Shown here: positions 44,901 to 55,363 of the stretch, one piece after another
How positions within the stretch are numbered: position 1 is the first letter of the stretch
How the letters are laid out: every line of letters begins with the position of its first letter
Source of the DNA: Agapanthus africanus
Taxonomy: Eukaryota; Streptophyta; Magnoliopsida; Asparagales; Amaryllidaceae
Assembly (NCBI GenBank): GCA_030015575.1
Contig: JASDDO010000026.1
Location: 194,333,739-194,397,738, forward strand
Length of the DNA stretch: 64,000 bases
Reading direction: 5' to 3'
Made by a program: the position numbers and the translations under genes
Notes under the pieces: generated by a model
What the model was told of the DNA's origin: nothing
Seen by the model: only the letters and a program-made list of their open reading frames with translations
Database searches by the model: none

Positions 44901-46389
44901 GCTTAACATTGTAGTTATTATTTGTCACTTCATGCATACTGTTATTCATTGTTATGCCGCATTCATGGTTTTACATGCTATTGATGATTTGGATTCGGAT
45001 TTCCATGAGATTTTCTGGATTTGGGCGGGGGAAACCGCAAAACCTATATAAACTGCTTTCTTTCTTTTTAAATAAAATGTGAGGTTTTTCCCATGATGTA
45101 TGAGTCGTCCACCATGAGTTTGCTGATGGATTTCGAGACCCGATTCGAGGAGTGGAGGAACTGTTTCGGGTACATGGTGGGCCTGGTTCGGTACCCCGGG
45201 GCAAGAGGAATGTGTTGTTGACGTTGAGCCCGGCAGGGGAGCACTACCGACCGGTGATATTACCCGACGCGTCGGATATCCGGAGGATACCGTCGTGGTC
45301 TTGAGATGGATGGTAGGGGCCGGTCTGGATTGACGGCGCCCTAGATATTGTGATTTGAGATATTGAGGTACAGCGATTGTGATACAGAGATATCGAGATA
45401 TTTAGACACTTGTTTTTTGTCGATGCTGGGCACTGTTTTATGCTGATTTCATTTATGGTACCTCACTTTTAAAATACAGAAATCTCACTGATTTATGAAA
45501 GAAGTTTTCGTCAGTACATGCATTCTGTTCCATGCATTCATACCTCGTTCATATGATATATTGCTACCTGAGGCACTGACACGGGCACATGAGATCACAC
45601 TCGGGTTAGATATTACCCTAGCCATTGTTATAGGCTGCATGTTATTCATATATTTGAGGATATATTCTGATCATTGACCTAGGTTGCGTTATTTATGCGA
45701 TTTCTTTCCGTAGATGTTTTTCTATTCACGAGTTGGCAACTCACCCCCGTTGTGCCCCAGTTTCTTGCAGATTTGCCGTACAGGTTTCATTACGGCTTTG
45801 CGGGCATAGTTTCGTTCGGGTGATTTACTAGTAGGTGGGTTTACTTGTATCGTACCCCCATTATATATCTTGTATATCATTATTCTGTTGTATCTAGAAG
45901 TTCCATCAACCAAACATGTATTTATTTTGAGATAGAGACCAGTAATGTTATTCCTTCGACCTTAGAGTCGCGCGTTATATTTCTGTGGTTTTCTTATGGT
46001 TTTGAGTTTTCTTTTGAATTTTGATCCTCGCCGTTGGCGTTGTATATTATATTGCTTGTGTGGTTGTGACCGTCGATTGACGAAGAGCTAGCTCCCGCTT
46101 GGGGATGCCTTTTTATTGATTTCGTATACTATTCATGTTGTATCCCGTTTGGGAGCCAGTATTTACAAAGGAGACTCTGCCGAAATTTTCAGGAAATTTT
46201 TGATGTTTTTAAAAAACCGCATAACTCGGCTTATGCTATTAAAACTACTTGATTTTAAATTGGTTTTCCTTCACTCTACTACTTTTCTTGGTTTGGATTT
46301 CTGGGTTTTCGGCTTACTTAGATTACGTACGCCTCGAGACATTTCGTAGTTTAAGTGCCGGTCATGTTCCGTACTTTCGGGTCGTGACA
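41972..46389 (+). repeat. 5' LTR of element C
   Basis: TGTAACG..GGGTCGTGACA, 4418 bp. A TATA-like TTATATATATTAAAAGG lies at 42523-42539, about 550 bp from the start. The LTR holds the ATTACCGATGATG/TCATCGGTAAT inverted repeat at 44738-44803. Reading frames such as 42561-42857 occur in both LTRs but have no known domain and are not genes. Confidence 0.95.
42523..42539 (+). promoter_or_regulatory. TATA-like element of LTR C
   Basis: TTATATATATTAAAAGG is the clearest TATA-like sequence in the early LTR. The same sequence is at 49547-49563 in the 3' LTR. Promoter use is inferred. Confidence 0.4.
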
Positions 46390-46393
46390 ATGT

Positions 46394-46405
46394 TGGTATC
46401 AGAGC
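46394..46405 (+). other. Primer binding site of element C (tRNA-Met type)
   Basis: TGGTATCAGAGC four bases after the 5' LTR end matches the 3' end of initiator tRNA-Met. Confidence 0.95.
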
Positions 46406-46589
46406 GTTAGGTTTTACCTTCGGAACGTAGGATGGCCCTTGGTTGATGGAATAGGTGACTAAAGTAGAGTGACGTACCGTTGGTATGTTCCGCGGCATAT
46501 TTACGACACGCCATTCCACTTAAGAAGCCTTAGGATGTACATTTCCTTGTTCAGTATTATATTCCTTCCTGATCTAGCCTCATCGGTAC

Positions 46590-47230
46590 CAGTTTGGTTT
46601 TGCTGCCACGATTACGGGCAGGGAGAGCTACGGCTAGAGTTGCGGTCAGCACGAGCTCGTCACGAACGAGGACTGACCAGGGCGTGATTCCGGCGACACC
46701 CGATTGTAGAGAGATGTCTTTTGATTGTGTTTTACGCCACGAGCGTTGGATGGATCGCCGTATGAGATTGCTCGGACGTGCAGATTAGCACCAGAGGATT
46801 AAGCCACCGGTAGAGGCCAGCCATACTTAGATGACCATTGAAGTGATTGAGGCACGGTTCAGCGTGCAGATGAGCGAACCAGTTTTTGCTGTGAACGACG
46901 AGATATCGCCCCAGATGTGGGAGCTATTGCAGTACGAGGTTGTACTAAGAGATTATAGAAGGCCGCTAGTCACCAAAGAAGAATGACTAGGACGTGTAGA
47001 TCATTCGCTTACCGATGCGAGGTCATCAGATAAATTAATTTCAGCTAAAGACGACTTCACGCGGAGACGTTGAGAGTCGACAGAGACGATCGAATATCAG
47101 AAACCTACTATTCCAAGTTTAAGGTACTCGGAAAGACATGCAGGCAATTCTATGGTCCCTCTAGAAGAATGAAACCCTAACTCGACTTAATGACCGTATG
47201 AAAGCCTTTGAACCTTAGGGTTTGCGGCAG
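46590..47230 (+). pseudogene. gag remnant of element C
   Basis: Near 46609 a frame reads LPRLRAGRATARVAVSTSS, resembling the basic N-terminus of plant gypsy gag proteins, which often starts MPPRRGR. Near 46843 another fragment reads EVIEARFSVQMSEPVFAVND and continues to a TGA near 46984. Further fragments lie to 47230. Frames change often and no zinc knuckle is present. The same fragments occur in element B, so gag was already broken in the family's common ancestor or lost its coding constraint early. Confidence 0.45.
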
Positions 47231-47948
47231 TTCCGCGGCGCCATTAGTAAGGCTTAGGTTTGCCCTTCTACGGCTGGACCATCGATGCTGTGGTATGTAC
47301 TCGATACTGTTAAACTGTACCCAAGATGTTGAGCTCTTGGGGGATTATGAGGTTTTGACGAATCGATCGGATGGTTCGACTTCATTCGGATGCTAGGTGG
47401 TGTGATGTATTTCTTGGGAGACTCCAGATACGAGGATAGCCGTTGGAGCTCAGTCCAGGCAGCCACGACGAGACGAGTCCGGAGCAGTCGACATTAGAGA
47501 AAAGTGGAGTAAGAGATTCGTACGAGATCTTGATGAGACGACGTTCCACTCAGTCGACATCAGAGATGCGGTACGCATGCCGAGGCATTGTACTTGAATA
47601 TACCTTCCAGAAGGAGTCGCGATGAGTATGTAGCCGTTCAGGAATGAGAATAGATCTAGTAAGGGACGATGACTTCCGGACAGTTCGGCAGAGACGAGAT
47701 TTGGGAGAGATCTCAATAGGACCTTTCTGGAATAAATTACGAGAAGACTTGGACCCAGTAGTGGTCATGTTATGCACACCGGCAGGCCAGAGTTCAGGAT
47801 CGTCGACGAGACATGCTATGAGTGACCACGGCAGTTGGCCAGAGATTCTTGGAGGATGTACTTGAGCGGGACTATTCCGCCATACTTGATTTTGGGTATT
47901 TTGGGCGATCTATTCGCATAATTGATTTTGATGATTGAGTTTCATGAT
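47231..47948 (+). other. Interior of element C without assignable coding content
   Basis: Short frames only (for example 47443-47625 and 47644-47865, +). The GC content suggests decayed coding sequence, and the order matches 37000-37900 of element B in reverse. No domain recognised. Confidence 0.4.
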
Positions 47949-47949
47949 A

Positions 47950-48335
47950 TTTGTTTTCATGGACCATGGTTGCACCTAATGAGTATTTACGATTTTGCAC
48001 AGTTGTTGCACTTGACATCGTTTTCGTGCCTTGGTTTCTCATGTTTATGATTTTATGGGTTTCATACAGTTGAGTTGATTTTGTGCATGATGGATGCACC
48101 AGATTTGGATTTTTAGCGCATGTTGGGCGCCTCTTTTGAGATGCGATTTGGTGCACACCAGATGCACTGAATCGGGATTTTTCGTGCATGTCAGATGCAC
48201 CTGATTTTGCTGTCAGGCACACACGTTGCCTATGACTGATGTTGTGTGCACACCCGTTGCACCTAGATGTTGTTTTTGTGCACATGTATGGCACATTTAT
48301 AGATTTTGATTTCCGTGCGCACCTGACGCACGTAG
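47950..48335 (+). repeat. TGCAC hairpin array in element C, with co-varying arms
   Basis: Hairpins in order: GTGCA/TGCAC (48083-48099), GCGC/GCGC (48116-48130), GTGCA/TGCAC (48151-48167), GTGCA/TGCAC (48184-48200), AGGCA/TGCCT (48215-48231), GTGCA/TGCAC (48246-48262), TGTGC/GCACA (48277-48295), CGTGCG/CGCACG (48314-48332). Loops are mostly seven bases. Linkers are often gattttg-like. Where one arm changes, the other changes to match. Confidence 0.8.
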
Positions 48336-48596
48336 TATTCATATATATTTGTGATTCATTTCTTATGGAGTAGTACGTTTTTATGATATTCGCTATGTGT
48401 TCTCGTACTGAGCAGGCCTAGTCAGAGAACAGTACCTGAATATATTTTGCATGCATTGATAGTTATCGAAGGGATTTCCAAAAAGCGAGCTATAGTCTCA
48501 GTATTTACCTACGTGTCCGAGATGACACGAAACATTTTATAAAGGAAACCCTTCTGAAATTGCTTCCAAAACGGCGGGACGTGCATATTAAACAAA

Positions 48597-48597
<1 letters not shown>

Positions 48598-48632
<35 letters not shown>
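48598..48632 (+). repeat. (AT)n microsatellite
   Basis: About 17 AT dinucleotides follow the sequence gggacgtgcatattaaacaaagg in the interior of element C. In element B the corresponding place has a (GT)n run near 36085-36100. Confidence 0.9.
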
Positions 48633-48637
<5 letters not shown>

Positions 48638-48981
48638 TATTTTTTTTTACAATAAACGTCCGCCACCGTGCAGTGCTGCGAGCATCGCACAACGATTTGA
48701 AGAAGATTTGGCATGCATTGCTTCCAGATGTTTTAATGATGTATATCATATTGATTTTCATTTTGGATTTGGATATTGTGTCTTCACCATGACTCCGATG
48801 ATTACGGGATGCTGGATGGAGTTTTGATTTGAGTTATATGCTTATTTTTCATGCGCATGCGCTGCACTACGATTTGTTTTATGTATTTATGATTTCGGAA
48901 CCCCGACGACTTGATGGTTTTGCTTAGATGTTTTAGTATTTGGGGGGAGTTTTAATTTAAATTCGGGGACCGAATTTCTTC

Positions 48982-48993
48982 AAGGGGGGAAGA
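48982..48993 (+). other. Polypurine tract of element C
   Basis: AAGGGGGGAAGA lies one base before the 3' LTR. It is preceded by gggaccgaatttcttc, like the cgaggacgaaattt context seen in Del/Tekay elements. Confidence 0.85.
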
Positions 48994-48994
48994 T

Positions 48995-51900
48995 TGTAAC
49001 ATTTTGAAAATCGTTTCGGTGAAATTTCGAAAAAACGGTAAAATAAGGGGGTTTTCTGTAAAAAGTCAAAATACAAATATTTTATTATAAAAATTAAATA
49101 TACATATTCTAGCTATGTAATTGCTAGTATTTGGTGTTTATTGAGCCACTGGTGAAATTTCAAATTTTCTGAAAAAAATTATTTTTAATATTATTTTAAG
49201 CCGGTAAGAAAATACATCAAATTAGCGATAAATACAAATTTAAATGGGATAATTTTAATCTTTAAAATCATGTTAATTAAAATCTAGTTGTAATATAATT
49301 TTTTAGTATTTTATTTCAAGTTTTAATTGGTTTTTATTATGGAAAACAAAAATATAATTATTTTGAACTAAAACTTGCAAATATGGTATTGTGGGGGGTC
49401 TTTTTGCATAGAATTTTTTTGTAAAGTCTCTCACACTCACCCTCACTTCCCTTGGCCGGCCCCACACTATTGTATCAGCCCAAGAATTTTCTTTCCCTCT
49501 TTTTGACCTTAAATCATGTGAAGAAATGGTGTAAAAAGGTTTTTTTTTATATATATTAAAAGGGTAGGGGTATTATGGTAATTTGTGAGGGCATTGACCT
49601 TGGAATTTCCACACAAATCCCCTCACCTCTCCCTCTCCTCTCCTCTGGCCGAAATTCTGCACCTAATTCCCCCCATTTCACCACCTTATCTCATCTCCAA
49701 AATCCTTCAAAACTTCTTCAAAAATCAAGTAAAACCTCACCGAAATCAAAATCCAATTCTTACCCATTTCTCATTTGCCTATCTAGAATGGATCTAGGGA
49801 ACAAGATTTCAATTTGGGAGGCTATGGGTGCTTATGGATCTTCAAATGTTTTGGGTATAATTTCTAAATCTTTAGCTTAATTTGTTAGTTAATTCCTTAA
49901 AGCTAATTTATTTAAGTGTAAATTAGGCTTTTGTTGCAAGTTTGAAAATTCTAGAAAGGGATTGAATGCAAGTTAGGGTTTTGTGAATTTGGTGTATGGT
50001 TGTGTGTTGTAATTAGGCCCTTATGACTTGTTAAAACAAAGTTTGTAGCTAGTTGTTAATTGTTAGTTTAAAAATTATGATAATTACGCTAATTTGCTAA
50101 CTAGGTTTTTAAAATTGGTTAAATAATTGGGTTTAAAAATGTAATTAGGTTTTTCATGACTTCATTAACATTATAAAGTGTAGTTTAATACTTTAGTTCA
50201 TGGAAATCCAAGCTAAATTGTTGTTGTGCATTTTTTCTATAAAATTGTTAAAATTGGGTATATTGTAAACTATAATTTTGAGGTTAATGAAATTTAATGA
50301 GATTAAATTGTGGAAATTGTTTTTATGACTTATTTGAGATGTTTAATAAGTATTATGGCCGCTAGATTTGTTTAAACGTCGGGTTTTGTACTAAAACGGG
50401 TAATATTTGCTTACTAGATTTTCGGAAAAATGGCTTTTAAAGTGAGTTTGGGGTTTTTGTGAATTTTAACCTATTTTACAGTATAATTAGTGCTTGTGAT
50501 CGTGCAAATGAGTGTGTTTGGGTTTTTCTCGATGGTTTGGCGTTTGTACGCCGACATCGAGGGTTTTTGGGTTGATTTGTGAAAGCAGCCATAGGTTTTG
50601 ACCTATATGGGATTCGTGTGTCGTTTTAGTCATGAGTCGGATTTTAATGCGATACGGTGCGTTATGATATGTAGATACCCTTACGAAGATTTCGAGACGA
50701 CAAGCAAGCGCGTGGCGACGTCGGCACCGGCGAGCGAGGACCAGGTGAGTAGATTTATATCTTCGGGGAGGAGTCGGGTGGATGGCGTATAGCACCCCCG
50801 CAGTTCGTGGTGATGTATACGAATACGTATACACACATATATATATATATTGATTATATATTGTTGAGTTTATTGGTTAAAGATAGATTTTATGTGTGAT
50901 TGGATATGTTTAGTGTTGTGAGACCCTAGAGTAGAGGTTGCACCACATTTACACACACACACCCATACTTGCATACATTCTTCTTTCATATGTGCTTATA
51001 TGGGGTTATATTGTTATGTGTTCACATAGGTATGGGACTATGTGTTCATATACTGGATTTGAGGATGATACTTGGGATTGAGATGAGTCGATGAGATTTG
51101 ATTTGAGATTATGATATCGGTGATATGGCAGGATTCGTACTTGAGCTATGTCCTGATGTTTATAGCGGATCTTTGGACGACGATACCATGTGAATAGTGA
51201 TATGCATTGAATGGTTGAGTATGATATTGGCCCGTACCCAGATTTGGGGATGCCGTACGACGGATTTACGTACGAGCTATATATTGATGTTTGATCCGCA
51301 CTCTTGACTTGGGATATCTGATTATAGATATGGTATCGGATATGATGTTATTGAGGCGGGATCACCGACTAATATATATACAAGTATGTATATGTATCGA
51401 CTCAGATGTTAGGCGGTTTCCTTACCTGTAGTTCAGCTTGTTAGTTCAGCCGTATAGTTTAGTGTAGTTATTAGACTAGATTAGACTCATACCTATTTCA
51501 AAACTAACGGATCGTGGGTATTTTAAAAGACAGGTCAAGGGATTCTACGGATATTTCAAAAGAAGTATCTTTTCTTAAAAACACCGTAGCCCTTATTTTC
51601 AAAACACCGCTATTCGTGTTATTTCAAAAGGCACTACTGTTGACTTATAGTATCATTGTGTTTAGTATTCAGCTGCCGCTCATTATTGTTGTTCGCTCCG
51701 CATCGCATACTTATATTATAATTTCTTATTGCATTGTTGATATCATACTGTTAGGACACCAGCACCATTACCGATGATGCCTATGTACCACGTACACTTA
51801 CTTGCCGGCTCACACACATCTTCATCGGTAATTGCCATGTCACGTACACCTTAGAAAATATTATTGCTTGACTTAGCTTGTTAGTTAGTAATTTGACATG

Positions 51901-53418
51901 ATATTAGTGTACCTGCCTTACATATACCAGCTTAACATTGTAGTTATTATTCGTCACTTCATGCATACTGTTATTCATTGTTATGCCGCATTCATGGTTT
52001 TACATGCTATTGATGATTTGGATTCGGATTTCCATGAGATTTTCTGGATTTGGGCGGGGGAAACCGCAAAACTTATATAAACTGCTTTCTTTCTTTTTAA
52101 ATAAAAAGTGCGGTTTTTCCCATGATGTATGAGTCGTCCACCATGAGTTTGCTGATGGATTTTGAGACCCGATTCGAGGAGTGGAGGAACCGTTTCGGGT
52201 ACATGGTGGACCCGGTTCGGTACCCCGGGGCAAGAGGAGTGTGTTGTTGACGTTGAGCCCGGCAGGGGAGCACTACCGACCAGTGATATTACCCGACGCG
52301 TCGGATATCCGGAGGATACCGTCGTGGTCTTGAGATAGATGGTAGGGGCCGGTCTGGATTGACGGCGCCCTAGATATTGTGATTAGAGATATTGAGGTAC
52401 AGCGATTGTGATACAGAGATATCGAGATATTTGGACACTTGTTTTGTGTCGATGCTGGGTACTGTTTTATGCTGATTTCATTTATGGTACCTCACTTTTA
52501 AAATACAGAAATCTCACTGATTTATGAAAGCAGTTTTCATCAGTACATGCATTCTGTTCCATACATTCATACCTCATTCATATGATATATTGCTACCTGA
52601 GGCACTGACACGGGCACATGAGATCACACTCGGGTTAGATATTACCCTAGCCATTGTTATAGGCTGCATGTTATTCATATATTTGAGGATATATTCTGAT
52701 CATTGACCTAGGTTGCGTTATTTATGCGATTTCTTTCCGTAGATGTTTTTCTATTCACGAGTTGGCAACTCACCCCCGTTGTGCCCCAGTTTCTTGCAGG
52801 TTTGCCGTACAGGCTTCATTACGGCTTTGCGGGCATAGTTTCGTTCGGATGATTTACTAGTAGGTGGGTTTACTTGTATCGTACCCCCATTATATATCTT
52901 GTATATCATTATTCTGTTTTATCTAGAAGTTCCATCAACCAAACATGTATTTATTTTGAGATAGAGACCAGTAATGTTATTCCTTCGACCTTAGAGTCGC
53001 GCGTTATATTTCTGTGGTTTTCTTATGGTTTTGAGTTTCCTTTTGAATTTTGATCCTCGCCGTTGGCATTGTATATTATATTGCTTGTGTGGTTGTGACC
53101 ATCGATTGACGAAGAGCTAGCTCCCGCTTGGGGATGCCTTTTTATTGATTTCGTATACTATTCATGTTGTATCCCGTTTGGGAGCCAGTATTTACAAAGG
53201 GGACTCTGCCGAAATTTTCAGGAAATTTTTGATGTTTTTAAAAAACCGCATAACTCGGCTTATGCTATTAAAACTACTTGATTTTAAATTGGTTTTCCTT
53301 CACTCTACTACTTTTCTTGGTTTGGATTTCTGGGTTTTCGGCTTACTTAGATTACGTACGCCTCGAGACGTTTCGTAGTTTAAGTGCCGGTCATGTTCCG
53401 TACTTTCGGGTCGTGACA
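48995..53418 (+). repeat. 3' LTR of element C
   Basis: TGTAACA..GGGTCGTGACA, 4424 bp, colinear with the 5' LTR throughout. Differences are mostly single bases plus small indels, for example a longer TA run near 50838. The inverted repeat is at 51767-51832. Confidence 0.95.
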
Positions 53419-53423
53419 GGCTT
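53419..53423 (+). other. Target site duplication GGCTT (right) of element C
   Basis: Identical to 41967-41971. Confidence 0.95.
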
Positions 53424-54150
53424 GTAACGAAAACTCATCTGCATTCGAACGAAGCGTGGATATGTTTATTAAACATTCCATGCAATCGACAGATGAAATA
53501 AAGTCTTTTATCCAATCATTAACACAGACCACCACCTCCCATGGTGAAAGTATAAAATCGATAGAGACACAACTTGCATAAATAAATATTGCGATGAGTG
53601 CGAGAGAAAAAGGGAATCTTCCATCTCAACCTATACCTAATCCTGACCACTCACAAAGTTGTAATGTGAGTGTTGTTACCACGTTGAGATCAGGAAGAGT
53701 GCTGGATAACCAAGTGGGTGAACACGTTGATGATATTAATAACACCCCGGCTCCTATTTCTTCTCCTATTTCTTCTAGTCCACCATCTTCCGAGCCTATT
53801 CTCCGTTTTCCCCAAGGCTTGAACCCTCAGCCCGCCTCCTCAAGTCTACCTAACACGATCCCCACTTTAATTCTGAGATCCATTCCATCCCCACAATATT
53901 CTTCAATGTTGGACCCGACCTTTATTGATAAAACACCTTATCCAAACAGGTTAAGGGCAACAGACCTAGTCCACAAATGGAGAATATTGCGGAAATTTTT
54001 AAGCAAGTTAACATAAATACCCCTCTCATAGATGCTATTCAACAAGTTCCGTCTTATGCAAAAATCCTTAAGGACTTGTGCACTAGGAAGAGAAAAACTC
54101 AAGTGCCGAAAAAGATATTCATAACAAGTAACGTAAGCACAGTATTTACC
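53424..54150 (+). pseudogene. Athila-like gag, 3' part
   Basis: The frame resumes directly after the GGCTT duplication. It shows ENSSAFERSVD, IKSFIQSL and KSIETQLA, then TAA near 53579-53581, then REKGNLPSQ and TTLRSGRVLDNQ (near 53680), a phrase pattern typical of the Athila gag-protease junction. A Ser/Pro-rich stretch follows (53750-53860). Near 53980 the frame shifts. Beyond it EIFKQVNINTPLIDAIQQVPS and DLCTRKRK lead to the protease. TAA near 54151 is in frame. Confidence 0.75.
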
Positions 54151-54156
54151 TAACAA

Positions 54157-54943
54157 TTGCCTAAGAAACGAAAGGACCCCAGAAGTCTAACAATATCTAT
54201 TTCTATTGAGGGTAAAACTATCAATCGTGCTCTACTCGATCTCGGCGCTAGTGTCAACTTGCTTCCATATTCCGTCTATGAGCAGCTAGGTATAGGAGAG
54301 TTGAAACCTGCCCACTGCACTCTCCAGATGGCAGACCGATCTATCACCCAACCTAGGAGTGAGGTAGAGGATGTGTTAATCAAAGTCGGGGAATTCATAT
54401 TCTCTGTGGATGAACTCACGTAATCAAATCCCGGTGATACTCAGTTGACTTTTCTTAGCAACTTCCAACGATGTCATTAATTGTCGTAACGGTTCTATGA
54501 ACTTATCTTTCGGAAAGATGACAATTGAGCTTAATATTTACAAGCTAGAAAGTCAATCATCTGAACCTTCTACTCATTTAATCGATGTTTGTCCTGTCGA
54601 AACTATAGATTCCGACAGCAACGAATTTGAACAGCTTCACGATACTGATCTCGACTCTGCTATTACATTGTTGTTTGACCCTTCTATTTATTATATACAT
54701 ATGGACCCTTCTATCGAGCTGTCTGGGTCAACATCTAACGCTAATTATGAACCTTTTATGGAGTCGGAGTATCATCCCGTTCTTTCTGATGAGATTATTA
54801 TTCGGGATATCGATGAAAGCTTTGAAGAAATCTTCACTGAAGAAATCGCATTCTTAGAAGACATGGGAGTTGTGATAAATCAACCCCAGACAAAGAAGTT
54901 GAATCACCACCCTTCTTCTTTTCAACAACAAGAATGCGAATAA
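54157..54943 (+). pseudogene. Athila-like aspartic protease and post-protease segment
   Basis: ALLDLGASVNLLPYSVYEQL (catalytic Asp at 54238-54240) and LQMADRSITQPRSEVEDVLI are clear Athila protease motifs. The catalytic Asp is kept. TAA at 54421-54423 ends this stretch. A short out-of-frame gap follows, then 54497-54943 reads MNLSFGKMTIELNIYKL, matching the segment that follows protease in Athila (RNG.M.LSFGNMT.ELN). It continues as an acidic region to a stop at 54943. RT does not follow. Confidence 0.8.
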
Positions 54944-55363
54944 TCCACCATCTTTGTTTCTTCCCTATAACCCGAGATGTAAACCCGTTTTATTCCATCT
55001 CTTATCCCCTCCCCACTTCTTTGCTTCCATAGGTAACATATTCTTCTACCAACCAATACGTTACATCGATAAAAAATTTGAATGGTTGGTGTTGACTTTT
55101 GGTCTTTATAAGGCTTTACTTTGACCAATAACTTTAATCCCGCCAATAATTTTAAATGCTTAATACTATTTTACTCCAGTTTGGGGGGAATATTTTGGCT
55201 CTTGAAAGAAAATTTTTATAAAATTGTGAGCCAAAAAAAAAACAAGTTTGGGGGAGAATTTTATTTTCACTATTTCATGTCCCCGTTACTAACTTTTCCT
55301 CCCAAGCCTACAATTTTTTGCTTAACCGATTACATCAGTGAGGACACTGCTGTAAACAGGTTT
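54944..55363 (+). other. Athila-like 3' non-coding tail
   Basis: T-rich non-coding sequence with agtttggggggaatattttgg (near 55180) and aagtttgggggagaa (near 55244), phrases common downstream of pol in Athila elements. About 3 kb of expected pol sequence is absent between 54943 and here. Element D begins at 55364. Confidence 0.5.

Larger units (their letters stand above)
41972..53418 (+). mobile_element. Young non-autonomous LTR element 'C', complete
   Basis: An 11,447-bp element with LTRs 41972-46389 and 48995-53418, both starting TGTAAC and ending CGTGACA, flanked by GGCTT. Primer site and polypurine tract are in place. The 2.6-kb interior holds only gag shreds and a hairpin array, with no protease, RT or integrase. 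LTRs about 4.4 kb long around a short non-coding interior fit a large retrotransposon derivative. The LTRs show about ten differences in their first 650 bp by eye, so insertion is fairly recent. Mobilisation would need enzymes from a related autonomous element, by LTR ends probably of the Del/Tekay group. Confidence 0.9.
38498..55363 (+). mobile_element. Athila-like Ty3/gypsy element, split by C and cut by D
   Basis: Parts in order: 5' LTR (about 38498-40039), tRNA-Asp primer site (40064-40081), gag (about 40849-41971 and 53424-54120), protease (54157-54423), post-protease region to 54943, and a T-rich 3' non-coding tail to 55363. Element C interrupts gag, and element D cuts the tail. RT, RNase H and integrase are missing: after 54943 the sequence passes to a region with ggttggggggaat and agtttgggggag phrases typical of Athila 3' regions. 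The 3' LTR is not in the window. Confidence 0.8.

Noticed and set aside
46394..46405. tRNA-Met-like sequences (46394, 38395, 61832) and tRNA-Asp-like sequence (40064) as tRNA genes
   Set aside because: Only the 12-18 bases complementary to tRNA 3' ends are present, at LTR borders; they are primer sites.
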